A DNA stretch of 64,000 nt from Gonatopus flavifemur (GCA_018340375.1 JAFFJZ010000050.1:682001-746000); one strand, 5' to 3'. Shown: positions 1 through 11,496, counted from the first letter of the stretch. Numbers and translations: made by a program. Notes: generated by a model not told the origin, from the sequence alone.

Positions 1-10
1 TTTTAAAAAG

Positions 11-1927
11 ATGCACGGTACGAAGGTTCCCGTGCCCTCGGGTGGCAGAAGTGGCCATTCTAGTTCAAATCTAGTAACTGACACGACCTCACGTGACTCG
101 CCGAACACGGTCGGGTCTTCAAACGTCGGCACGGTTGTGCGTGTGGTGAGAGCGTCGACCGTATCGTCGGCCTCTGCGCGCCGTTCCCCGGCAGCATCTT
201 TGGCGTCTGCTGTGTCCGCAACATCATCATCATCCACCACGAGACAGGTCGTCGCGAGTGGGGCCACGTCCCAGCGTGGTCTGCGAAGGACAGCAGCAAC
301 AACATCAGCAACTCCAACGACATCCGCGGGGCGAGGAAGGTTGCCACCAAGGACCAGTGCCACGACGTCCAGCAGCATCCTAACCTACCTAAAAGGCAGC
401 AATTCATCGGCAAAGAGAAGAACATCCAGCCAGAGTAGCAACGGGTAGTCGCCAAGGACTCCACCTCAAACTACCGCTACCAGCACAACATCTGCATACA
501 ATTATGGGGTGGAGTACAACCTGCCGCGGCCGAGGGCAGCCAGTGTGTCGGTGGAGCCAGGAGCCACATCCTCCGAAACCACCAGCAGAGGTAGGTTGGG
601 AAGTGATCCCGAAGGAAGGGGGAAGAGGGGGACCAGCCTCCAACCAAGGTCCCCCCCGACGAGGGAATTAAGATCATCGGTAGCACCGAGATCACGAATG
701 GCTTCCGCAACCACCACCTCCACGGAAGTCACCAAAGTCGTCGTGAGGTCAGCGTCGGACACACCACCAACTACGGCGGGGGCATCGGTGGCACGCAGGG
801 GGGCAGCAACAGCAATTGGAACTCCATCTCAAGCTGCTCCCCCATCGAGGGATTTCACACCCGTACTGGTGCAGCCCAGCCGTACTAGTGGACTGACGCC
901 AACCAGTCAATCACCACCCAGGGTCAGTTCCTCGTCGGGTGTGACGGACAGCGGACCATTGATGACCTCCATCGCCACGTCGTTGACTACCTCGACAGTC
1001 ACGGTATCAACGTGTGGGGCCCCAATCATGGCCACGGGGTCACACTTGTCGGGAAGGGCCACTACCATCGTCGCCACTCCACCTGCTCTTCCCGACATCC
1101 ATGAGGAAAGGCTGTCGAGTGTGGTTCTCGAGCGGGTCGAAATCCCACCGTTGGAGACACCATGGGCATCGACAATAAAATCTCCGGCGGTGCCCATCGT
1201 CATCTTGGACAGACCAGGACATCGGGCCAGTGGTGGGAGAGTAGGTTCGTTCAACGGTGGCAGCCCAACGACCAACTCCAGTGACGAGGACGACGATCCC
1301 TTCGCAGACCAGCAGGGCTGGCGGCTTGCGGCGACGAGGAGGTGGCGGAACAGGGTCCTTGGATCTTCGACATCATCATCGTCATTACCACCGCCAACAT
1401 CGGGTGCAGTTCCGTCGCCGAGGGATCAGACACGGCTGACGCCAATAACTTTGGCTGATTCCATGCCAAGGGAAGTGCGGCTGGGGGCTGGATCGCGGAC
1501 GCTGGCGAATGCGGCGACGCAGACGACATCGATCCCCCACTTTGGGGGACGTAATAATGTGAACAGGAGCCATGGAGGCAACGGTGGACTGGAGGTAAGT
1601 GTGGACGGCGCAAATAACAATGTTTTCAATCTCCTTTCAGATGCTGGCGCGGCAAGTCCGGCAACATGCGAAGCGTTGAGTCCCGATGTGGCTCTCGGCG
1701 CTATGGCACGCGGGAGAAACCACGCGAGGGGGGGGTACGCGGGGTGCGCGGGGCGTTGGGGGGTGTCGTCTCGCAGGGGAGGAGGTAGGGGAAGGTCGTC
1801 CAGTGGCGGAGCCGTCTTCCGGGCGACGGGCGGGCCCACCAGGGGCGGGGTGGCAGGCCCGAGCGACCCGTCGCGGGGCCGCGGGGTCCGGATGCTGCAC
1901 CTTCTGCGGGTGTGCGTGACCGGATGA
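11..1927 (+). pseudogene. Ser/Thr/Pro-rich N-terminal reading frame of the R2/NeSL-like element
   Basis: One reading frame runs from base 11 to 1927, broken only by TAG at 446-448. The product is low in complexity and rich in Ser, Thr, Pro, Gly and Arg. An acidic patch (SSDEDDDPF) is followed by a basic Trp/Arg stretch (GWRLAATRRWRNR), near 1280-1350. The frame differs from that of the reverse transcriptase, so it is either a separate ORF1 or the N-terminus of a single polyprotein cut by a frameshift. I see no clear zinc finger or Myb motif. The antisense strand is also open here, which GC-rich sequence allows, so the frame call rests on continuity and position. Confidence 0.5.
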
Positions 1928-2073
1928 CCGCGGCGGCGCGGCGGGCCGAGCGGGACCAACCGGTGCTCGCGGCCGACTCGGTTGCCTCGGCCGAGGCTCT
2001 GATGGAATTGGCGGACAATGTCCGACGGTTCTTCCAGGCGTCGACCAACACGGGGGGAGCGTCCGGCGTGTGA
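1789..2073 (+). pseudogene. Short Ala/Arg-rich frame between leader and reverse transcriptase
   Basis: A third frame is open from just after TAG 1786-1788 to TGA 2071-2073. It encodes an Ala/Arg/Glu-rich helical stretch (residues like TAAARRAERDQ, then ALMELADNVRRFF) directly upstream of the reverse transcriptase frame. R2-like proteins carry a basic helical segment before the RT, so this may be that segment, displaced by indels on both sides. Weak, position-based call. Confidence 0.3.
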
Positions 2074-4702
2074 CTCTGGGTCGCGGCGCACATCCCGGCA
2101 GCGAAATGCGTGGACGCAGACCGGAGGGACGGGTGGGTGTGGCGCATAGAGCGGGGAGCACTTGGACCGGGGAGTCAATGATCGTCCCTTGGATGGTGCT
2201 CGGTATCCAGGAGGTGCTCCAGGGTCCCTCACATCACTGCCAAGTGCAGAAGGAGAGGATAGAGCAGCATTTTCTGGATGTGCGCGCCGGGGTAGAGGCC
2301 TTCGGGCCTGTCCCTCCCGCCTACCTGCTGACGGCGTTGGACGGTGCGGACACGGAGGCCCTGGAGATCCCTCTTACGCCCAGTGAGGTGGACCGTCTGA
2401 TCAGGCGCATGACCAACTCGGCGCCTGGTCCTGACGGCCTGACTTACAGGGATTTGCGCGGGAGTGATCCCGGGTCGGTGTTATTAGCGTCGCTGTTCAA
2501 CGCCTGCTACAGAATAGGTTGGATCCCGGACACCTGGAGAACATCAAACACCGTCTTGGTGTACAAGGAGGGCGATCGAGACGACTTGTCCAACTGGTGA
2601 CCCCCCGCCATGGGCGACACTATGCTCAAGCTGATGGCTGCGGTCATGGCGGACCGACTGACGGGATGGGCGGTGCGACACGGGACGCTGCACCCGGCAC
2701 AGAAGGGTTTCCTGCCGCACGAGGGTTGCTACGAGCATAACTTCGTGCTGCAGGAGATTATTCAGGACATGAAACGACACAAGAAGCAGGCGGTGGTGCC
2801 GTGGCTGGACCTTTCCAACGCGTTTGGATCGGTCCCGCACGCGACCATCGAGAACGCTCTGGTGCACTCGGATGTGCCGCATGACTTCCTTAACATCTGG
2901 AAGTCCATGTACCATGAATGCGTCACCCGCGTGCTGACCGCCGAGGGGTACACTGGTCCCATCCCCATCCGGAGGGGGGTTCGTCAGGGTTGTCCACTGG
3001 GTCCAGTGGCCTTTAACCTCGCTCTCGAGTCCGTCCTGCGTAAGCTGGGTCACCGGCGCAATAAACTAGCGTACGCGGACAACGTGGCCCTCATTGCCAA
3101 CACCCCCGAAGGAATGAGGGAACTGCTGAGTGCAGTGGAGGCCAAGTTGATCGGATTGCGGTTCAACCCCGCCAAATGGTTGACCCTCCACATCGGTGAA
3201 ACGGCTCGCGGCGGGGTCCGACCGACCGTCTTCGGGCTCATGGGGGCGGACATTCGCCCGCTGGAGACGGAAGAGTCGTACGTGCACCTGGGTGTGCCGA
3301 CGGGCTACCAGGTGAGACAGACCCCAATCTCTGATATAAACCAGCTGATTGAGGATCTCGGCATGGTGGACCGTTCTGTCTTGACCCTTGGGTAGGAAAT
3401 CGGAACTGTGGCGACATTCTTGCTACCCAGGTTGGATTTCCTTCTGAGGGGAGCCCACGTGGAGAAGAAACCACTGGAAACGGCTGACGACCCCTCCAAA
3501 AACGTCGTCGAATCTTGGCTCAACCTGCCGCAGAGGGCGAGCGTGGAGGTAGTCTACATCCCTCCTAGCAAGGGTGGCTGTGGACTCCTTCCGCTCGGGG
3601 ACTTGGCCGACGTGCTCATCGTCGCACATTCCTTCAGGCTTCTGAATGCGAATGATGAGTCGATGAGTATACTGGCCTGGAACACCCTCCGTCAGGCGGT
3701 GAGAGACAATATTGGTAGGCCCGCGTCCGGTGAAGATCTGGCGAAATACCTCTCTGGCTCGCCGGTATGGGCTCCATGTGGTCGAGAGTGCGGAACGCCA
3801 TTATGAGACAATCCAAGAAGGCTGGGATAACTTGGAGGTGGTCTGCCGAACTAGTGGAGCTGCAGTTGGTGTGCCCGGGGGCGGAAGGGTGGCCTGTCGT
3901 CATACCACCTGGCGCCAAAAAGCAGGTGATCCATCGGGTGAGGGCGGCGGTGACACAAAGGTACCTGGGCTCTCTTCTCGCGAAGAAAGACCAGGGTAAG
4001 GTCGCTGATGTCTCCGTGCGGTCGAATGTGTCTAATCACTTCTTCCGTACAGGGAGCTTCACCCGCTTTGCCGAGTGGCGGTTCTTTCATCGTGCCCGAA
4101 TAGACGTACTACCTCTTAACGGGGCTAGGCGTTGGGGCGATGGTGACGGGCGCTGCGGTAGTGGACTGGAGACCTTGCCACACGTCATCTGTCACTGCCC
4201 CCTTTACTCGGCGGCCATCCAGTATCGGCATAACGCCGTGCTGGACCGCCTGAGTGCGGCCTGCCATCTCCTGGGCGAGAAAAAGGTCAACCAGCGGTTC
4301 AAGGGCGTCGATCACGACTTTGGGGGTTCACGCCCTGACTTGGTCATACGACACGAACCCTCAAAGAGCATTGTGATAGTGGACGTTACCATCCCCTTCG
4401 GAAACCGGAGGGAGGCGATGTGGGAAGCCAGAGAGCGTAAATTTGCACACTATACGCCTCTGGGTGAATATCTTCGCTCGAAAGGGTACCGTGTTGCTGT
4501 CCATGCGTTCGTGATAGGAGCGCTCGGCTCGTGGGATCCGTCCAATGAGGGGGTTCTTAGGCTGCTCAACATCAGTCCACGCTACGCGCAGCTTATGCGC
4601 CGCCTCATGGTGTCGGAGGCCATCCGCTGGTCATGCGACATATACGTGGAGCATGTTCCCGGCGCGCGCCAGTATCAAGCGCCGTCCACACCCCGAAGGT
4701 GA
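2070..4702 (+). pseudogene. Reverse transcriptase plus restriction-like endonuclease, inactivated
   Basis: The product of this gene primes cDNA synthesis at the target and cuts DNA. RT motifs in order: SAPGPDGLTY (about 2415), a NW stop (TGA 2598-2600), QKGFLP, WLDLSNAFGSVPH (about 2800), RRGVRQGCPLGP (about 2970) and AYADNVALIA (about 3070). The catalytic YADD motif therefore reads YADN, with loss of the second Asp. A further in-frame stop (TAG 3393-3395) follows, then a frameshift near 3765. The C-terminal part has a degenerate Cys/His knuckle (RCGSGLETLPHVICHC) and an endonuclease core with a PD motif and IVIVDVTIPF, then GALGSWDPSNE and SEAIRWSCDIYVEH. Apart from the 3765 shift, all parts share one frame. 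Clearly non-functional. Confidence 0.85.
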
Positions 4703-5440
4703 GCTAGAGCTGAAGCGGCTCAAGAAAATTCGGTCAATCGATCCACCGCACGCTTGCGCGCTCCTCTTCCAATTTTTCCTGTGTTATGTGTGGGTATGAA
4801 TGCGTTCCTTTCTTTTTTGGTAATAACAGATTAATAATGGCACTGCCAAGCTAGCAAATTTTTATTTCTCCTTAGTGTGTGAATGAGCGTGTGAATGCCG
4901 CGAACTTATTTTATACATCCGTCATGATTTTATCCTGTCCCCCGCGGATGACCCTGGGGTGCCTTCTCACTATTAGTCTCTGTATGCAAAATCTGTGATT
5001 TAGCCACCAGGGTCAAGATTTCAACCGATTTTATTTATACAAATTTATGTTTCGATATACAATTCTATTTATACAATTTTATTCGTACAATTCATGTATA
5101 CACTTGTGTTCATGTACTTATTTATCCATTTATGTATTTATTCATTCATCTATTTATCTATTTAGTTGTTTATTCATGCATGTATACAGTGTGATAGCTT
5201 CGCGGGGGCAATTTTTACTATTTTATGTTCAGGTCACGTTTGAAGGTCTGATTGCTCCAGGGGGTACCTCATTGATAAGACTGAGCCAATTGTGATATGG
5301 GTGGGCCAGGTGGTGCCACCCATTTTTATTGTGAAATTGACCGCTGAAGACTGAAGCTACTCAATAGCTCATAGTTGAGCTACAATATATTCGCTAGAGC
5401 ACCCCCTGGAGCCAGATGATGATTATTATTATTAGTATTC
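4703..5440 (+). other. 3' untranslated region of the R2/NeSL-like element
   Basis: Non-coding sequence after the endonuclease stop. It includes a degenerate TTTA/ATTT-rich tract at 5040-5170 and ends in a short GATGATGATTATTATTATTA run at about 5416-5436, which I take as the 3' tail. The boundary is inferred. Confidence 0.45.
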
Positions 5441-5590
5441 ATCATTGGCGAACGTGAAGCTGTATTATTTTGATGTGTTTGTACTTTTCTATTTATGCGT
5501 CAATGATGATAAGCCAGGCCTCAGTGCCATACTGTATTCGGCCCCGGGGGTCAAACCCTGGGGAGCATTTTTTGGAAAATGAAGTTTAAT

Positions 5591-6515
5591 TAACCTGCAA
5601 TTCAGAATTCATCCATTTTTCAATCATTCTTTCAATATTATAATAACCTATCATCACATCGCCTCATTGGCAGGTTATTTGTTTATGTTTCGACAATGTA
5701 TAGACCACACTACACTGAAATCAACGCTATTGGATGTTCGGATCATAATATCAATACGAAATTCCCACGAGACCGCCTATATGAAATTGATAGTGGTGGT
5801 AGACGACGTACAGGTCCATGGTATATTTGCTTCTTCTTCGTGTTTCCTTATACACCTGTGATGCTACTCAAGCAATCTGATAACAACTCTTGGTCAAGAA
5901 AGTATCTTAGGACCTTGTATGATTTTCGATAATTTGTCTCTGGTTCCGGTGAGAGGAACCAATAGTAGCAAACTGTCCGTCAGGGATCATGGTATATCTG
6001 CAATGCTTTTGCCTGTAACGGAATCATACATTCCATGAATCCATCATACACAACTTACCTGTGTATATCCCAATTTTCTGAATGTAGCAAAAAGATTTAT
6101 TCATACCTGTCTCAAACTTTTTCTGTTTTTTTCACAAATAACCCCTTCATCATTTATTCATTCATTGATTTATGAATTTTTTCAAGTAATATATAATGAA
6201 AGTATATATGATTCGAAGTTATTTGTTCGTTTAATTTTTGTCTGATAACCTGCAGTAATAACCTATATTGTAGTCGCCTGTAATTCATTCATTTTTTCGT
6301 TATTCTTTGAATATTATAATAACCTATCTCACCTATCAACACATCGCCTCATTGACAGGTTATATTTGTTGACGTATTTACAAGGTATATACTCTATATA
6401 TATCCATATATATTGAAATGAACGCTATTGGACGTTGGTAAAGAGAAAGAGACGGAATCCTTCATTTCTCACACAAGTTTGAGGCAGAAAATGAACGCTA
6501 TTGGATATTGGAAGA
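5591..6515. repeat. Diverged direct repeat pair, about 150-180 bp per unit
   Basis: Unit A (about 5591-5745) and unit B (about 6258-6440) share, in the same order, TAACCT, ATTATAATAACCTATC, ACATCGCCTCATTG and CAGGTTAT, and both end near AACGCTATTGGA. A third partial unit with AATGAACGCTATTGGATATTGG lies at about 6487-6512. No coding potential is recognised. The intervening 5750-6255 and the following 6516-7048 hold AT-rich sequence in which I see nothing else. Confidence 0.6.
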
Positions 6516-7330
6516 AAGGGAGAGATACAATATCCACCATTAAGAAGAAAAAGACAGATTGGATGAACATGTTGTGAGTGATTAGAATAAAATAATCACT
6601 GACGGATAACACTGAAGAAATCCTGATATTTGGATCGCATAAAAATTAAAAATGTTTATAACTCAGTATCGCGTAAACTGATTGAGGTCGTGGTGTGCTT
6701 ATTCGGAAGTGTATAGTCGACTTATATATTAAGAGTATAATTATTTTCTTGTGACATCCAATGTGTGACGAGTTATTGTGCATTGAAAATTTTTTAGGAG
6801 GTTAAATCTCGGTTTATGAGTAAACATACACGGTAGCGCGCAACTTCTGCTATTTCATGTATGTATATATATATTTTTTTCCCACGTACTTTTATATACT
6901 TGGCGTCGAGACGCTACCGCGTCTGTTGATCAGAGAAACATCATAGGATCGAAATTCTCATGCACTACGAGTATTCTCCTGGTTATATTTCTTACAGTGG
7001 TAGGACGAATTCTTTCGATACTTCTTTTCCTCGAAGTACGTGAAACGTAATTGAAGGAGCGGATCGAGTAATCGGTTGTACGCGTGACCTCTCGTCTAGT
7101 GCACCTGAAAGTAGGCAACCACCGCTAATCACGTTTCAGGACTTTCATATTAAGAACATACAAGAAATTCGTGATATTAAAAAAACTTCCAGTGGCAAAG
7201 TTGTTGCAAATGTATTCAACAACACTCTGACGAATTTTGAGACAATTCCGTATCGTGGGTTAGAAATTATTGCCGGTTGAGTGAAAAAAATGCCATGTGC
7301 ATCGATTGAGATGTTGCAATATGGGTGTTT

Positions 7331-7753
7331 TCAAAGGGGATGAAAATGATTAGATACATGGAGCTGTTCAAAAACAATTCTCAAATGCAGTTCACCCGAA
7401 TCGATTGAATATTTCTCATTTTTTTTCAACAAAACATAATCACATACATGGAAAAATGTATGATAGTTATTTGAACGTTTCATTGAAAAGAACCAATAAT
7501 TGAATATTGGCAAATTTGAGAACATGAACGTTTCTGTTCCTCTGGCATGACTGTTGAATGATGGTTCCAATCTAGAAATATCAATTTTGCGACAGTGGAA
7601 TTCATAAACAACACATTTCCTCGTCTTTAGTTTAGATTCCGTTTCAATGAACGATTCAAAGTTTGAGAATACAACAAGCATGCCTGCCCACTGAGAAAAA
7701 TAATAGGAACTCGTACGTTTCATTGAAATCTGATAAAAGTGTCCAAATGCCAC
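7331..7753 (-). pseudogene. Outer reading frame of palindrome copy 1, left arm (unknown protein)
   Basis: Open frame of 140 residues on the minus strand. It reads toward the left end of the palindrome. It contains Cys/His-rich stretches (CVVYEFHCRK, HTFFHVCDYVLL). The same protein is encoded outward in the right arm (9597-9995) and in both arms of copy 2 (61046-61348, 63519-63776), so the frame is maintained by copying and not by chance. I do not recognise a family. Position after the GGQNRN segment suggests it is the C-terminal part or a second ORF of the same transposon. The N-terminal 40 residues lie in the segment missing from the right arm. Confidence 0.45.
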
Positions 7754-7888
7754 TATTGAACCTGATAAAATCTTATAAACATATATGAGGATTCTGGAGC
7801 GGTATTTGGAAGTCTATGAGATTTTTTCAACGGCGTCTGAATTGGAAGAATTTTTATCTCAATACATCGTGTGAATCTTTCCCATATA

Positions 7889-8535
7889 TTAGAAGAACAA
7901 CAAACCGAATATCATAGAATAAAAAATGGAATAATAAACTGAGGAGTAAATCATACCAATTTCAGAATTTTTCTTATCATTCACAAAGTTCTTTATCGTT
8001 TTATCGTTTTTGTTGGGATCACGAATTGTCGTGTTTTTGTAAAGATTCTCATAAAAAGCCTGACCTTTCACGCTCAAATATTGCTGCAAACTTTTAAGAT
8101 CTCTCGATTTTGCGCTTGAAATCCCTACCTCAGGCGCCGGAGGGTGCATTTCCTAAATCGTTGAATAAAGTATTCACCTCGACAAAAATTTTCAACGGTC
8201 CTCCTTTGTACTGATGGTACATGTTAATTTCACCGTTTGGAGAATGATCAATTTTCACCGCAGATCCTATTTTGATCTTGCGAATTTCAGAATTTTTTTT
8301 TTCAAATCGATTCAAAATCTTTTACGTTGCATTGTGCAGCGTCAATCATTGTACAAAGAGGATTTCTAGAATTTTCGATGATTCCAATATACTCTTCGGG
8401 TGTTTCAATGGTTTCTTGCACTCCTTTCTCCTGAACGTATCTACCAAAATTCCTATCACATTCACAATATGAGTGTCCACGGACAGGGTAGAGATGTTCA
8501 ATGAAAACCTCAAAGTTTTGAGAGAACATTGACAA
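7889..8535 (-). pseudogene. GGQNRN-type transposase-like C-terminal fragment, left arm of copy 1, broken
   Basis: Three minus-strand pieces (8535-8302, 8315-8130, 8149-7889) encode consecutive parts of one protein: SQNFEVFIEHLYPVRGHSYCECDRNFGRY, then NSEIRKIKIGSAVKIDHSPNGE, then SSAKSRDLKSLQQYLS. Frameshifts lie at A/T runs near 8300 and 8140. The YSDAAGGQNRN part lies nearer the centre but is out of frame in this arm. I recall insect proteins with CGGQNRN followed by GHSY...DRDFG as transposon-encoded, DUF7869-like. This identity is from memory. Confidence 0.55.
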
Positions 8536-8714
8536 AAAAAAAGACCATCATATAATTTCTATTTTGATCTCCTGCAGCATCAGAACATGAAAGGATTTTG
8601 TTATACCCCTCTTTTTGTAATCCAAGGCGCGGAGCATAATATAACAAATTACAAACTGTGTTTTTCCCTTTCCTGAGCATTCCTCCAATGAAATGAGACT
8701 CAAGTCGATTCTGA

Positions 8715-9433
8715 ATGAAGAATATGTTTCATCCCATTGAAGGAATACTCAAGGAAGGAGCAAACACAGTTTGTCATTTGTTATATCATGCTTTGCGCCT
8801 TGGATTACAAAAAAAGGGGTATAACAAAATCTTTTTATATTCTGATGCTGCAGGAGGCCAAAATAGAAATTATATGATGGTCCTTTTTTCGTCAATGTTC
8901 TCTCAAAACTTCGAGGTTTTTATTGAACATCTCTACCCTGTCTGTGGACACTCATATTGTGAATGTGATAGGAATTTAAGAGATACGGTCAGAAGAAAAA
9001 AATGCAAGAAACCATTGAAACACCCGAAGAGTACATCGAAATTATTGAAAATTCTAGAAATCCTCCTTTCACAATGATTGACGCTGCACAATGCAACGTA
9101 AGGGATTTTGAATCGATTTTACAAAAAAATTCTGAAATTCGCAAGATCAAAATAGGATCTGCGGTGAGAATTGATTATTCTCCAATCGGTCAAATTAACG
9201 TGTATCATCAGTACAAAGGAGAACCGTTAACAATTTCTGTCAAGGTAGATACTTCATTGGATGATTCAGGAAATGCAGCACCGGCGACTGAAGTAGGGAT
9301 TTCAAGCGCAAAATTGAAAGATCTAAGAAGTTTGCAGCAATATTTGAGCGTGAAAGGTGCGGCTTTTTATGAAAATCTCTCCAAAAACACGACAATTCGT
9401 GATCCTAAAAAAAACGATAAAGAGCTTTTGTGA
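8715..9433 (+). pseudogene. GGQNRN-type transposase-like C-terminal fragment, right arm of copy 1
   Basis: Frame 8715-9077 gives EGILKEGANTVCHLLYHAL, YSDAAGGQNRNYMM, then GHSYCECDRN. A frameshift near 8975-9000 moves the frame to 9002-9433, which gives EYIEIIENSRNPPFTMIDAAQ, KNSEIRKIKIGSAVRIDYSP and SLQQYLSVKG, ending at TGA 9431-9433. Only the C-terminal half of a transposase-sized protein is present because the frame starts at the palindrome centre. The family call rests on the GGQNRN and GHSYxxxDRNFG motifs and is recalled from memory (DUF7869-like). Confidence 0.6.
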
Positions 9434-9596
9434 ATAATAGGACACATTTTGAAATTCGTATGATTTATTTTGGAGTTTATTATTTCATCTTTCATTCTAT
9501 AATGTTTGGTTTGTTGTTTTTTTAATGTATGGAAAAGGTTTATACGATGCATTGAAATAAAAATTCTCTCAATTCAAAGGCATACTGGTTGTATTC

Positions 9597-9995
9597 TTGA
9601 ACTTTGAATCGTTCATTGAAACGGAATCTGAATCAAAGACGAGGAAATGTGTTGTTTATGAATTCCACTGTCGCAAAATTGATGTTTCTAGATTGAAACC
9701 ATCATTCAACAACCATGTCAGAGGAACAGAAACGTTCATGTTCTCAAATTTGCCAATATCCAATTATTGGTTCTTTCCAATGAAACGTTCAAATAACTAT
9801 CATACATTTTTCCATGTGTGTGAATATGATTTATTGAAAAAAAGTGTGAAATATTTAATCGATTTGGGTGAAGTGCATTTGAGAATTTTTTTTGAACAGC
9901 TTCATGTACACAATCATTTTATCCCCTTTGAAAACACCCATATTGCAACATCTCAATCGATGCACATGGCAATTTTTTCACTCAACCCGCAATAA
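9597..9995 (+). pseudogene. Outer reading frame of palindrome copy 1, right arm (unknown protein)
   Basis: 132-residue open frame and counterpart of 7331-7753 in the other arm, lacking that copy's N-terminal 40 residues because of the arm-specific deletion. It has Cys/His pairs (CVVYEFHC, FFHVCEYDLL) and a His-rich end. It stops at TAA 9993-9995, about 220 bp from the end of the element. Unknown function. Confidence 0.45.
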
Positions 9996-10213
9996 TTTCT
10001 AACCCACGATACGGAATTGTCTCGAAATTCGTCAGAGTGTTGTTGAATACATTTGCAGCAACTTTGCCACTGGAAGTTTCTTTAGTATCGCGAATTCCTT
10101 GTATGTTTTTAATCTGAAAGTCCTGAAACGTCATTAGCGGTGGTTGCCTACTTTCAGGTGCACTAGACGAGAGGTCACGCGCACAACCGATTACTCGATC
10201 CGGCCCTTCAATT

Positions 10214-11480
10214 TTCGATTAGCATTGATTTGTGATTGAATAAAATCCAACACATTATGCTATTCACAAAATCTCGTAGTTCGTAATTAATATACTATAT
10301 TGATATACTATTGGATAATTGATTTACTATTGAGCACACATCCTGAAAATAGCATTCGATTTCGTTAACAAACAACTGAGTAATCCCCTTGTACGTTTTC
10401 AAAACTATTGATTTGAGACCGAGAATGTTTTTGATTCATTATTTTCATCTTGAGAAATATGCGTCAAAATAGGAAGTTTTACTCACAAAAATCTGAATAT
10501 GTATATTTTTCATTCCTTGTTTCCACCTACTTGTGTTTATTGCCCGACATGATCACTCTTCTACGTGATTTCGAGCACTAAGCGAGTTATTCTTGCTGTA
10601 ACTACAATCGAATTTTTTATAACAAAAAATTTGGATAAAGGAAATGAAATCTCGTGAAAATAGTTGGATATTCGAATTCTCCGACCCAAAATGATATTTC
10701 AAGTTGAAAAAGTGAGTGAATACAATCTTTCCTACGGACCCTGATAGTCACCCGGTAAAAGACGCATAACCGTGATAGATTTCCGTAGCGCGCTAATAAA
10801 TGAATCGCTGTATTTTGCAAACTAATGATTCAATCGATCTGGAACTTTCCAAAAAGTTTGTCCATACCTTGGCGAACAACTTTGCCGCTGGAAGTTTTTT
10901 GTAGCTCATACTTCCCCCGACACTTTTTTGATGCAAAGCATAAAACACGTGATTTTTACTTCGAATAAAAAATTAATTAATTTATTATTAATTTTTACAA
11001 ATTCTTCCGACATTGTCGTCTTCGGTGAAGTCTCACAAATCAGAATCTGTAAGTTTTATTCCGATTCTCCGGAAAATGAACGAGATCCAACGAGTTTAAT
11101 GTTGGAAGACATTGATTTTTGGTATGAAAAAATGTGTAGTTTTTATTCTTTTTCTCGAAACCTATTCATCCTAGAAAAAAATGGTGAGGGGACACTGACC
11201 TTGTTTTTTCAAGCTCTATGACCTAGTATTCTTCAATTTTCAAAATTTCGACTTCTTGTTTCGACCTCCGACGGGACCGTTTGGATCTAATTTGTGATGC
11301 GTTCCGAGCGCTAAGCGAGTTATTCTTTCCGGCGCCTCAATTCTTGTGAGAGTAAAATAAAGCTACTGTGACTGAAACCTGTACTTGGGCTCATTTTCAG
11401 CTATAGTTTCCTCTCTCAATGTAGGATTATATTGGTCTTCAATTTTTCTGACTTGGACTCGCAAAATTTCTACACGGAAA
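10214..11480. other. AT-rich intergenic stretch, nothing firm
   Basis: No supported gene. Sequence near 10865-10930 (GAACAACTTTGCCGCTGGAAG, then CCCCCGACACTTTTTTGATG) resembles one arm of the palindrome at 47997-49324, so a diverged piece of that repeat may be here. Motifs like GAGC(A/G)CTAAGCGAGTTATTC occur at about 10573 and 11307. Confidence 0.4.
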
Positions 11481-11496
11481 GACAGAGGTTTTAATT

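Larger units (their letters stand above)
1..5440 (+). mobile_element. R2/NeSL-like non-LTR retrotransposon with restriction-like endonuclease, decayed
   Basis: GC-rich block containing, in order, a Ser/Thr/Pro-rich leader reading frame, a reverse transcriptase, a Cys/His knuckle and a C-terminal restriction-like endonuclease, followed by a non-coding tail. This order and the absence of an upstream APE endonuclease fit the R2/R4/NeSL group of site-specific non-LTR elements. The 5' end lies outside the window or very near base 1. The 3' end is set at the GAT/TAT-type microsatellite around 5416-5436, a common end for such elements. No 28S rDNA is seen beside it. The exact clade is not settled from sequence alone. 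Confidence 0.8.
7049..10213. mobile_element. 3.17-kb palindromic transposon-derived element, copy 1
   Basis: The left arm (7049 to about 8700) is the reverse complement of the right arm (about 8723 to 10213). The centre is a short spacer (about 8703-8722, TCGATTCTGAATGAAG). Both ends read AATTGAAGG and CCTTCAATT. Each arm carries, reading outward from the centre, the C-terminal half of a protein with a YSDAAGGQNRN motif, then a second reading frame, then a conserved end near CGCTAATCACGTTTCAGGA. The left arm keeps about 155-165 bp (roughly 7686-7840) that the right arm lacks. Copy 2 at 60828-63994 shows the same asymmetry and the same centre. No clear target duplication is seen here. Confidence 0.85.

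Noticed and set aside
1426..2232. 268-codon minus-strand open frame
   Set aside because: It is the antisense of the GC-rich retroelement leader; Pro/Arg-rich with no domain.
5047..5295. 82-codon frame rich in Tyr, Phe and Ser
   Set aside because: Translation of a TTTA/ATTT-rich tract in the 3' UTR.
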